A DNA stretch of 7,074 nt from CAYSHJ01 sp964589725 (GTDB taxonomy: Bacteria > Planctomycetota > Planctomycetia > Planctomycetales > Planctomycetaceae), in the NCBI GenBank assembly GCA_964589725.1, contig CAZPUJ010000648.1, positions 1 to 7,074 on the forward strand. Reading direction: 5' to 3'. Both the position numbers and the translations under genes were made by a program. The notes beneath the pieces are model-generated. The model made no database searches and had not been told where the DNA came from. It saw nothing but the letters and a program-made list of their open reading frames with translations. Below, piece after piece: positions 1-5,462 of this stretch; positions within the stretch are counted from its first letter, which is position 1, and each line of letters begins with the position of its first letter.

Positions 1-162
1 GACAAGCTCAAACGCGCGTTGCGAGCCGACATCGACGAAGCCGCCTGGTCCGCGCTTTACTCGACCACCAGCCAACCGTTCGCTGAACCCACCCAAGGCA
101 AGATCGCCGTCAAAGTCATCAACCATTACGGCGACGAAGTGTTGAAGGTTTACTCGATCTAA
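1..162 (+). CDS. C-terminal end of a probable site-specific (adenine) DNA methyltransferase, partial
   Basis: An open frame enters from the left edge and ends at TAA 160-162, giving 53 residues. The tail contains a segment reading SALYSTTSQPF (residues 22-32), followed by GKIAVKVINHYGDEVLKVYSI (residues 33-53, shown here by its ends GKIAV and KVYSI). From memory this ending resembles the C-terminus of adenine-specific DNA methyltransferases, including type III Mod-like and methylase-domain proteins. The catalytic domain itself (a DPPY-type motif and a SAM-binding loop) lies outside the window, so the function is inferred from the tail alone. A terminator-like hairpin about 50 bases downstream suggests the transcript ends here and that the gene is not part of the tup operon. 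Coding status is secure; the product name is moderately supported. Confidence 0.6.
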   Translation, partial: DKLKRALRADIDEAAWSALYSTTSQPFAEPTQGKIAVKVINHYGDEVLKVYSI

Positions 163-214
163 CCGCCCCTTGGCCGGACCTGGATGAAAAACTCGACGGG
201 GGGATGCCTGCCGG

Positions 215-246
215 CTCGCTCGTGATTGTCGGGGGTCGTGAGCGAG
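215..246 (+). terminator. Possible terminator hairpin after the methyltransferase-like gene
   Basis: CTCGCTCGTGA (215-225) pairs with TCGTGAGCGAG (236-246) as an 11-base-pair stem with two G-T wobbles and a 10-base loop. It is followed by TGTTTC rather than a clean T run. It lies 52 bases after the upstream stop. A second, smaller stem follows: CCCGC 260-264 with GCGGG 272-276, then a stretch containing ATTATT. Either could end the upstream transcript. The weak T tract keeps confidence low. Confidence 0.35.
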
Positions 247-372
247 TGTTTCAGCGGTCCCCGCGAAAACTGCGGGCGTGATTATTCCTGAGACTTGGCA
301 CTCGACCAGCATGTCGGAACGATATGAGGCGGACACTCACTCTTCGTCCTCATTTCCGACAGAGATTCACTG

Positions 373-552
373 ATGGCGACTCGCAAGAACACACAACCTC
401 TGCTGCCGCGTGTGAAGGTTTGGTTGGAGATCGACGGCGAGTACGTCTTTGGTTGGGGGATTTGCGAAATCCTCGAGGCGGTGCGTCAGGCTGGCTCGAT
501 CAAGAACGCGGCGGCTCGACTCGTCAGTTGGTCTTCTCGCCGCCGGACATGA
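373..552 (+). pseudogene. Truncated ModE-like winged helix-turn-helix regulator
   Basis: The frame runs from ATG 373 to TGA 550-552 (59 residues), and no other in-frame start follows the upstream stop at 325. Residues 13-47 read like the start of the ModE/LysR-type DNA-binding domain in small planctomycete regulators. These are RVKVWLEIDGEYVFGWGICEI up to its last residue near 33, then ILEAVRQAGSIKNAAARL (33-50). In ModE the matching stretch, GSISQGAKDAG, is followed by the recognition helix (SYKSAWDAINEMN). Here that helix and everything after it are replaced by VSWSSRRRT and a stop. Full-length relatives are about 110-130 residues, so at least half is missing. The remnant is in the same frame as the permease start 12 bases downstream. 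A ModE-like protein beside a tungstate or molybdate transporter would normally be its regulator. As it stands it probably cannot bind DNA. It could instead be a short translated leader peptide. The ribosome binding site is weak. Confidence 0.6.
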
Positions 553-556
553 GGAC
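551..556 (+). promoter_or_regulatory. Ribosome binding site of tupB
   Basis: GAGGAC lies 8 bases before ATG 565 and overlaps the TGA stop of the regulator remnant (550-552). The spacing favours ATG 565 over the GTG at 562, which directly precedes it. The overlap suggests translation of the remnant and the permease may be coupled. Confidence 0.5.
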
Positions 557-564
557 CTCGTGTG

Positions 565-1221
565 ATGCCCATTGACCGCGACTCCTTTCAGTCAATCCTG
601 CTGCTCTCGCTGAGAGTCTCTGGGACCGCCACGCTGATCAGCGCCTTGATGGGCGTTCCATTGGGGACGTGGATTGGCCTTTCTCGTGCCAGGTGGAAAT
701 GGATTCTGACGTCGCTCGTTCACACGGGGATGGCCTTGCCACCGGTGGTGATGGGTTTGCTTTTGTATGTTTTGTTTTCGCGAAGCGGTCCACTCGGAGC
801 GTTCGGCTGGTTGTTCACTCCGCGAGCGATGATCGCGGCCCAAATTTGTCTCGCGTTTCCGTTTGTCGTGGGTATCACGATGTCAGCCGTTGCCGCGGTG
901 CCCGAAGAATTGGCGGTTCAACTTCGCACGTTGGGAGCCAGCGCGGCTCAATGTCGATGGACGATTCTTCGCGAGGCACGACAAGGGATGTTGCTGTCGA
1001 TCGCAGCGGCGTTCGGCCGCAGCCTGTCGGAAGTCGGAGCCGTGCTGATCGTTGGCGGAAACATCGAGGGTCACACGCGAGTCTTGACGACGGCAATCGT
1101 GCTCGAAACCGGCAAAGGGAATTTCGACTTCGCCCTGGCGCTTGGCGTCGCGTTGCTGCTCGTGGCGTTCGGAGTCAATGCGGCGATGGTCCGCTGGTGT
1201 GGAGGACGGGTCCCGACATGA
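565..1221 (+). CDS. tupB: Tungstate ABC transporter, permease subunit TupB
   Basis: This is the inner-membrane channel subunit of a tungstate uptake ABC transporter, of the MetI-like (binding-protein-dependent transport) permease family. The product has 218 residues, typical of TupB. About five hydrophobic spans are visible, near residues 11-34, 49-71, 88-111, 142-164 and 188-209. The cytoplasmic EAA coupling loop is at about 114-148, containing the LRTLGAS core with its conserved glycine (G124) and the REA segment. This loop contacts the ATPase. ModB is a close relative, but the neighbouring TupA-type binding protein points to tungstate. ATG 565 is preferred to the adjacent GTG 562 because GAGGAC is well spaced from it. 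The stop overlaps the tupC start as ATGA (1218-1221), indicating coupled translation. Nothing appears truncated. Confidence 0.9.
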   Translation: MPIDRDSFQSILLLSLRVSGTATLISALMGVPLGTWIGLSRARWKWILTSLVHTGMALPPVVMGLLLYVLFSRSGPLGAFGWLFTPRAMIAAQICLAFPFVVGITMSAVAAVPEELAVQLRTLGASAAQCRWTILREARQGMLLSIAAAFGRSLSEVGAVLIVGGNIEGHTRVLTTAIVLETGKGNFDFALALGVALLLVAFGVNAAMVRWCGGRVPT

Positions 1222-1955
1222 CATCCACTCCGCTGTACCGGTTGCGAGAGGTTCGCAAGTCCTACGACGCGACCTTCCAATTGGAAATCGCTGCATTGGA
1301 GATTCGCACGGGCGAAGTGCTCGCACTGTTGGGGCCGACCGGTGCCGGCAAGAGCACGTTGTTGCGGCTGCTTGCCGGAGTGGAGATCGCCAGTGGTGGT
1401 CGCGTCGAGATTGGCGAACCGCGTCTCGACGCTGTGAATCTACCGTTGGTCTGGCGGCGGCGGATAGCGATGGTTCATCAGCGACCAATGCTGTTGAATC
1501 GCGACGTGCGGACGAACATCGAGTATGGACTGCAGCTTCGGGGGATTTCTTCGTCGCGCAAGAGGTCTGACATCGATCGACTCCTCGATCGCTTTGGACT
1601 CACGAAGTTCGCCTCGCAGGCGGGACGAACTCTGTCAGGCGGCCAGACGCAACTCGTCGCATTGGCCAGAGCATTGATCGTCGAGCCAGACATCCTGTTG
1701 TTGGACGAACCGACTGCTCACCTCGATCCGGCCCATGTGGAGATTGTCGAGGCCACGCTACGCCGCGTTCAGGCCGAGCGACAAGTCACGGTGGTCTGGG
1801 CGACACACAATCTGTTTCAAGCACGCCGTGTTGCCGGCCGAGTCGCTCTGTTGTGGAACGGTCAATTGATTGAAGCGGCCGAAACGAACTCGTTCTTCGA
1901 GACTCCGGCCGATCCTCGCACGGCTGATTTCCTTCAGGGAAGGATGATCTACTGA
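1218..1955 (+). CDS. tupC: Tungstate ABC transporter, ATP-binding subunit TupC
   Basis: This is the cytoplasmic ATPase that powers tungstate import through TupB. The product has 245 residues and all the ABC motifs in order. They are Walker A GPTGAGKST (39-47), Q-loop glutamine Q88 (VHQRP), signature LSGGQ (139-143), Walker B ILLLDEP (159-165) with catalytic E164, D-loop HLD (168-170) and switch histidine H197. The start ATG 1218 overlaps the tupB stop. GGAGG at 1201-1205 serves as ribosome binding site, at a longish 12-base spacing. A longer frame is open upstream but is only an out-of-frame reading through tupB. There is no C-terminal TOBE domain of the ModC type, which fits the short TupC/WtpC-like ATPases. 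The residues after the signature are TQLVALARAL rather than the usual QQRVALARAL, a mild deviation. The stop overlaps the tupA start as TGATG. Confidence 0.92.
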   Translation: MTSTPLYRLREVRKSYDATFQLEIAALEIRTGEVLALLGPTGAGKSTLLRLLAGVEIASGGRVEIGEPRLDAVNLPLVWRRRIAMVHQRPMLLNRDVRTNIEYGLQLRGISSSRKRSDIDRLLDRFGLTKFASQAGRTLSGGQTQLVALARALIVEPDILLLDEPTAHLDPAHVEIVEATLRRVQAERQVTVVWATHNLFQARRVAGRVALLWNGQLIEAAETNSFFETPADPRTADFLQGRMIY

Positions 1956-2776
1956 TGCCCTCATCATTTCGCCAATTGGCGTTTGCGGTCGTCGTGCTGT
2001 CGTTTGGCTGTTCGCACACGGCCAAGCCGACGGGCGCGATCACTCTGGCCACCACAACCAGCACTCGCGATAGCGGCTTGCTCGAAGTGCTCGTACCGAT
2101 GTTTGAACGCGAGTCCGGCGTCGCGGTCAAAATTGTTGCGGTTGGCAGCGGACAAGCCTTGGAACTCGGACGACGCGGCGATGCGGATGTCTTGCTGACT
2201 CACTCGCCAAAAGCGGAAGAAGAATTCATGTCGGCCGGTCACGGCGACTCGCGACGGCAGGTCATGCACAATGACTTCGTGATCGTTGGCCCCGCCTCCG
2301 ATCCCGCCAACATTCAAGACGCGAATTCGGCTGCCGAAGCCTTTCGCCAAATCGCTGTCACGGAATCGACGTTCGTTTCGCGCGGCGACGAATCCGGCAC
2401 GCACGCCAAGGAACTCACGATCTGGAAGACAGGGGAAATCACGCCACAGGGAGAATGGTATCTCCGCGCCGGAACTGGCATGGCGACGACATTGCGCATC
2501 GCCAGCGAAAAGAGAGCCTACACATTGTCTGATCGAGGAACATTCTTGGCACAACGCCAACAACTGGATTTAATGATTCTGAGCGAGGGAGATTCTTTGC
2601 TGCGAAATCCGTATGTCGTGATCGTCGTCAGCACCGCGAAGCACCCACACTTGAATCAAGCCTCCGCCAAGCGATTCGCCGATTTCCTGTTGTCGCCGAC
2701 CGCACAAGAGTCGATCGCGACATTTGGAATCGACCGCTACGGACAGCCGTTGTACTTTCCGAATCCGTCGCAGTGA
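1955..2776 (+). CDS. tupA: Tungstate-binding lipoprotein TupA
   Basis: This is the extracytoplasmic solute-binding component that captures tungstate and delivers it to TupB. The product has 273 residues. A hydrophobic leader (8-18) ends at C19, suggesting a lipoprotein, although the lipobox (LSFGC) is atypical at positions -3 and -2. The TupA hallmark TTTSTRDSGLL is at 33-43, supplying the TTTS and Arg oxyanion-binding elements. It is followed by VGSGQAL (63-69), GDADVLL (75-81), the NDFVIVGP segment from N106, and SRGDESGTH (142-150). These motifs separate TupA from ModA and WtpA, so tungstate rather than molybdate is the expected ligand. AGGGAAGGA (1936-1944) precedes ATG 1955 by 10 bases. 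This is the last gene of the operon; the next gene is convergent. The protein looks complete. Confidence 0.92.
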   Translation: MPSSFRQLAFAVVVLSFGCSHTAKPTGAITLATTTSTRDSGLLEVLVPMFERESGVAVKIVAVGSGQALELGRRGDADVLLTHSPKAEEEFMSAGHGDSRRQVMHNDFVIVGPASDPANIQDANSAAEAFRQIAVTESTFVSRGDESGTHAKELTIWKTGEITPQGEWYLRAGTGMATTLRIASEKRAYTLSDRGTFLAQRQQLDLMILSEGDSLLRNPYVVIVVSTAKHPHLNQASAKRFADFLLSPTAQESIATFGIDRYGQPLYFPNPSQ

Positions 2777-2873
2777 CGCAACGGCCGTGAACGTCATCCC
2801 GCTCCAGGCGGTGACACGTCATTCCTGCCGCTTATCGTTTGTTAACGTGACGGACGAGACGCATCAGAAGGAG

Positions 2874-3713
2874 TCAAAAGTCCGTTGCGACTTCTTTTCC
2901 TGCCTTGGTCGACAGGGCCTGAAACAGACTGAGATTGATGTTCAGGCTGATAAACCGCACGGTGCCGTCGGCCATCAAGAAGTGGCCTCCGCCAGTGTGA
3001 TAAGTCCAAAAGTGTCCGTTGTGGGCACCATCGGGTGCGCCACGGCTGAGCCCGATCGTTGTAGTCATCAGGTTATCGCCGTAGCCGGTGGCGTCGAATC
3101 CAGCGCCGCAGATCAGCCAGCCCCACCAGAGATCGTTGGGAATTCCACGTTCTCCCATCATCAACGTCTGGGACGTTCCGTCTCTGATACTCGCCATCGA
3201 AGTATTACTATTGCTGTAGAGCACACCTTTTGTGTCGGTGCTGGTGAGCCCCATCACTCCCAGGTAATTTCCGGGTGCGTAGCTTCCAATACCGGGAAAG
3301 GTTCCAATTGTTCCCGCCAATGGATCATTGGGGCAGTAGCTCACCGACAGTTGCTTGGCGGCAGGCTGCATGTCGGATGGCACCGAGGCATTGAAACTGA
3401 AGCAGTCGCCCGGATAGTTGAAATTGCAGAGTCGATGGACCGGAACCTGGTCTAGTTGCGGCAAGATCATGGCCTGAAATCCCCACATTCGGGTGGCTAC
3501 GTTCCCGATGGGAAAGACCCTGTGCTGGTCATGGTAGTTTTGGAGCGCCAGTCCCCATTGCTTCAGATGATTGCGACATTGCGAGCGGCGGGCCGCGTCA
3601 CGCGCTTGCTGCACCGCCGGTAAAAGCAAGGCGATCAGGATCGCGATGATCGCGATCACGACCAGAAGTTCAATCAACGTGAATCCCCAGCGATGGCGTT
3701 TCGCGAGTGTCAT
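2874..3713 (-). CDS. DUF1559 domain protein with type IV pilin-like N-terminus
   Basis: This belongs to the large planctomycete family of DUF1559 (SBP_bac_10-like) surface or secreted proteins. Its molecular role is unknown. The product has 279 residues, slightly short for the family. A prepilin methylation and cleavage motif, GFTLIELL, starts at G10, with cleavage expected between G10 and F11. A hydrophobic helix (about 16-33) and the conserved QQARDAARR / CRNHLKQ stretch (35-51) follow. Later family motifs include SYCPND (125-130), the IRDGTSQTLMMGE segment (176-188) and the H-X9-DG motif with H239 and D249-G250. A prepilin peptidase and type II secretion or pilus-like export are presumed from the signal. 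AGGAA (complement of 3722-3726) lies 8 bases before the start. It sits 107 bases downstream of the small lipoprotein on the same strand, so co-transcription is likely. Confidence 0.93.
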   Translation of the reverse strand: MTLAKRHRWGFTLIELLVVIAIIAILIALLLPAVQQARDAARRSQCRNHLKQWGLALQNYHDQHRVFPIGNVATRMWGFQAMILPQLDQVPVHRLCNFNYPGDCFSFNASVPSDMQPAAKQLSVSYCPNDPLAGTIGTFPGIGSYAPGNYLGVMGLTSTDTKGVLYSNSNTSMASIRDGTSQTLMMGERGIPNDLWWGWLICGAGFDATGYGDNLMTTTIGLSRGAPDGAHNGHFWTYHTGGGHFLMADGTVRFISLNINLSLFQALSTKAGKEVATDF

Positions 3714-3820
3714 GGGAATCGTTCCTGGCAGTTCGAGAACAAGGAAAAATCTGAGTATTACGCTCTCTCAAAAAAACGTTGCAACCACTGACGACCTTGC
3801 GGGCGTGAGCGGATTCTGAG

Positions 3821-4249
3821 CTACAAACCGACCTGGAAATTCAACTCGAAGGGACCATCGGCGGGAACAGTGACTTCCTGGCGAAACTCCGTGGGTTCCG
3901 ACTTCGAATGCGTCTTCGTCGCCGATTCTGGCTGCGAGATAGGTTTGGTGATTTTCGGCACGATGAGCACTTGATACTTGCCCGGTACGACTCCATCTCC
4001 CGCGACAAAACGATACTTGCCCTGGATGATGGCCGTCGTTGCAGATGGTCCTTTGGTGTCCGCCGTAGGAAGAAAGCTGATTGCTCCGTCCAATGTGTTG
4101 GAGGCGGTGCTCACAGTCCCGAAAACCGGCTTGCGAGGAAGTTCGTCGCCTCCCGAGCATCCGCCGATGATCGTGACAGCGAAGAGCGCCGCGAACGACC
4201 ATTGTCGGCACTGAGACAGCGCGAACGGCGTCATCGAATCGCAGACCAT
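3821..4249 (-). CDS. Carboxypeptidase-regulatory-like small lipoprotein
   Basis: This 142-residue exported protein is of a type usually found beside DUF1559 genes in planctomycetes. A hydrophobic signal segment (18-30) ends in the lipobox IGGC with C31 as the lipidated residue. The mature part has the family pattern. GTVSTASNTLDGAISFLP (44-61) corresponds to the usual G-x-V-x-x-D-G-x-P-L-x-x-G-x-I-x-F-x-P, then come AIIQGKYRF (73-81) and VPGKYQVLIVP (88-98). It ends with a strand-like FELNFQV (134-140). This is expected to form a transthyretin-like beta sandwich. The usual DG in the first motif is altered to STASNTL. GAAGGTGA (complement of 4256-4263) lies 6 bases before ATG 4249 and favours this start over the internal Met6 at 4234. 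The role is unknown; it is probably anchored on the cell surface. The aldo/keto reductase diverges from it upstream. Confidence 0.88.
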   Translation of the reverse strand: MVCDSMTPFALSQCRQWSFAALFAVTIIGGCSGGDELPRKPVFGTVSTASNTLDGAISFLPTADTKGPSATTAIIQGKYRFVAGDGVVPGKYQVLIVPKITKPISQPESATKTHSKSEPTEFRQEVTVPADGPFELNFQVGL

Positions 4250-4322
4250 CGCAAATCACCTTCGATTGCCTCATCAACGGCGGTCTCAAAACTTGTCGCT
4301 GACGACACCAGACTTGAGAGAT

Positions 4323-4355
4323 AGGGCTAAACATTGTCAGTCTAGGGCCAAAACA
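4323..4355. repeat. Short direct repeat in a divergent promoter region
   Basis: AGGGCTAAACA (4323-4333) and AGGGCCAAAACA (4344-4355) differ by one substitution and one inserted base. They start 21 bases apart, about two helical turns. A perfect 10-base palindrome, GTTTCGAAAC (4357-4366), follows at once. The pair lies between two divergent genes, 44-76 bases before the reductase start, a sensible place for a regulator to bind. Chance occurrence cannot be excluded. Confidence 0.3.
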
Positions 4356-4398
4356 GGTTTCGAAACAGCCAATTATGGCGGAATTGGAATTCTCAACC

Positions 4399-5358
4399 AT
4401 GCTTCGTACTCTCGGAAATACGAATCTTCGCATCACCGCGCTTGGCATGGGCTGCTGGCCAATCACGGGCATCAGCAGCATCGACGTCAACGAGGCCGGC
4501 AGCCTCGCCACGCTGCGAGCGGCGTTTGAGGCCGGCCTCAACTTCTTCGACACGGCCTACAACTACGGCTTCGAGGGTCAGAGCGAGAAGATGATCGCGC
4601 GCGAACTGGGGTCGCATCGAAAAGAGATCGTCCTCGCATCGAAGGGAGGCTTCCATTGGATCGACGGCAAGCAGGCGCGATGTGGCCGGCCGGAGACGCT
4701 TCTCCGCGAGTGCGATGAAAGCCTGCAACGACTCAAGACGGATCGCATCGACTTGTACTATTTGCACGTTCCTGACCCACGCGTCCCCATCGCCGAATCG
4801 GCTGGCGCGATTTCTCGGTTGATCGAGCAAGGCAAAGTTCTCAGCGCTGGCCTGTCGAATGCCAACGTTGAACAGCTTGTCGAATTTCACCGAGCCTGTC
4901 CGCTCACGGCGTATCAGCCGCACTTCAACATGCTGCAACGCGAGATTGAAGACTCGCAGGTGCCTTGGTGCGTCGCGAACGGCGTGTCGGTCGTCGTGTA
5001 CTGGCCGCTGATGAAGGGTTTGTTGGCCGGCCATCTGCCGCGCGAGCATATCTTCGATCCGAAAGATGGACGGCACAAATACCCGATGTTCAACGGCGAC
5101 GAATGGCAGAGAAATCAAGACTTCCTCGACGTCTTGCGAGCGATGTCGGCGGAGGTCGGCCGGCCGGTGTCGCAGATCGTGCTCAACTGGACAATCCAGC
5201 GAGCGGGCATCACCGCCGCACTGTGCGGAGCCAAACGCCCGCATCAAATTCGCGAGAACGCCGAAACGCTGAGTTGGTCACTGACGGCCGAACAGATCGC
5301 TGGCATCAATGCCGCGATTACCGCGCGTGGTGCGGCCGTGTCGCGTGCGGCGGTGTGA
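4399..5358 (+). CDS. Aldo/keto reductase
   Basis: This is a cytoplasmic NAD(P)H-dependent oxidoreductase of the aldo/keto reductase superfamily, with a TIM-barrel fold, reducing carbonyl groups on an unidentified substrate. The product has 319 residues, a normal length. The opening RTLGNTNLRITALGMGCW is typical of the family's bacterial members. The catalytic tetrad is present: D51 and Y56 in DTAYNYG, K82 in ASKGG and H123 in YYLHVPDP. YQPHFNML (172-179), the VVYWPLMKGLLAG stretch (199-211) and CGAKRPHQIREN (276-287) form the cofactor-binding side. The RPxQIxEN element suggests NADP(H). An upstream in-frame ATG at 4375 would add eight residues but lacks a ribosome binding site. ATG 4399 fits the family start better and has GGAA 9 bases before it. 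The gene stands alone, divergent from the lipoprotein and convergent with the DUF3106-like gene. There is no clue to substrate. Confidence 0.92.
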   Translation: MLRTLGNTNLRITALGMGCWPITGISSIDVNEAGSLATLRAAFEAGLNFFDTAYNYGFEGQSEKMIARELGSHRKEIVLASKGGFHWIDGKQARCGRPETLLRECDESLQRLKTDRIDLYYLHVPDPRVPIAESAGAISRLIEQGKVLSAGLSNANVEQLVEFHRACPLTAYQPHFNMLQREIEDSQVPWCVANGVSVVVYWPLMKGLLAGHLPREHIFDPKDGRHKYPMFNGDEWQRNQDFLDVLRAMSAEVGRPVSQIVLNWTIQRAGITAALCGAKRPHQIRENAETLSWSLTAEQIAGINAAITARGAAVSRAAV

Positions 5359-5447
5359 TGGTTGGTGCTCGGACACAAGCTCTGGATCGCGCATACTCGA
5401 AGCGGAACTTCGGTGAGGCATTTCCAAGTGGAGGTTGAGAACGAGCG

Positions 5448-5462
5448 GTGAGCGTCGCTCAC
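5448..5462. repeat. Inverted repeat at the convergent gene end
   Basis: GTGAGCG (5448-5454) and CGCTCAC (5456-5462) are perfect inverted arms around one base. They span the TGA stop of the - strand gene (5459-5461). As RNA the practical stem would be five base pairs with a five-base loop. No T run follows on the - strand, so a terminator role is only tentative. It lies in the 100-base gap between two convergent genes, in which I see nothing else. Confidence 0.25.

Noticed and set aside
163..372. Moco/Tuco riboswitch before the tup operon
   Set aside because: I see only small separate hairpins and not the larger multi-stem architecture of that class. A covariance-model search would decide it.
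669..1217. Open frame extending upstream from tupC on the + strand
   Set aside because: It is an out-of-frame reading of tupB. The real tupC start is ATG 1218, where the ABC domain begins and overlaps the tupB stop.
2777..2873. Bidirectional terminator between tupA and the DUF1559 gene
   Set aside because: Only weak imperfect pairing (GTCA 2793-2796 with TGAC 2812-2815) and no T run on either strand were seen.
3631..3660. Repeated GATCGCGAT palindromic blocks
   Set aside because: They are codons for the conserved Ile/Ala-rich pilin-like helix of the DUF1559 protein, so coding explains them.
3768..4553. Long - strand open frame across the lipoprotein and the reductase start
   Set aside because: It overlaps two well-supported genes in other frames and shows no recognisable domain; a shadow in GC-rich DNA.
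4393..5247. Long - strand open frame within the aldo/keto reductase
   Set aside because: It lies opposite a gene with an intact catalytic tetrad and has no recognisable motifs.
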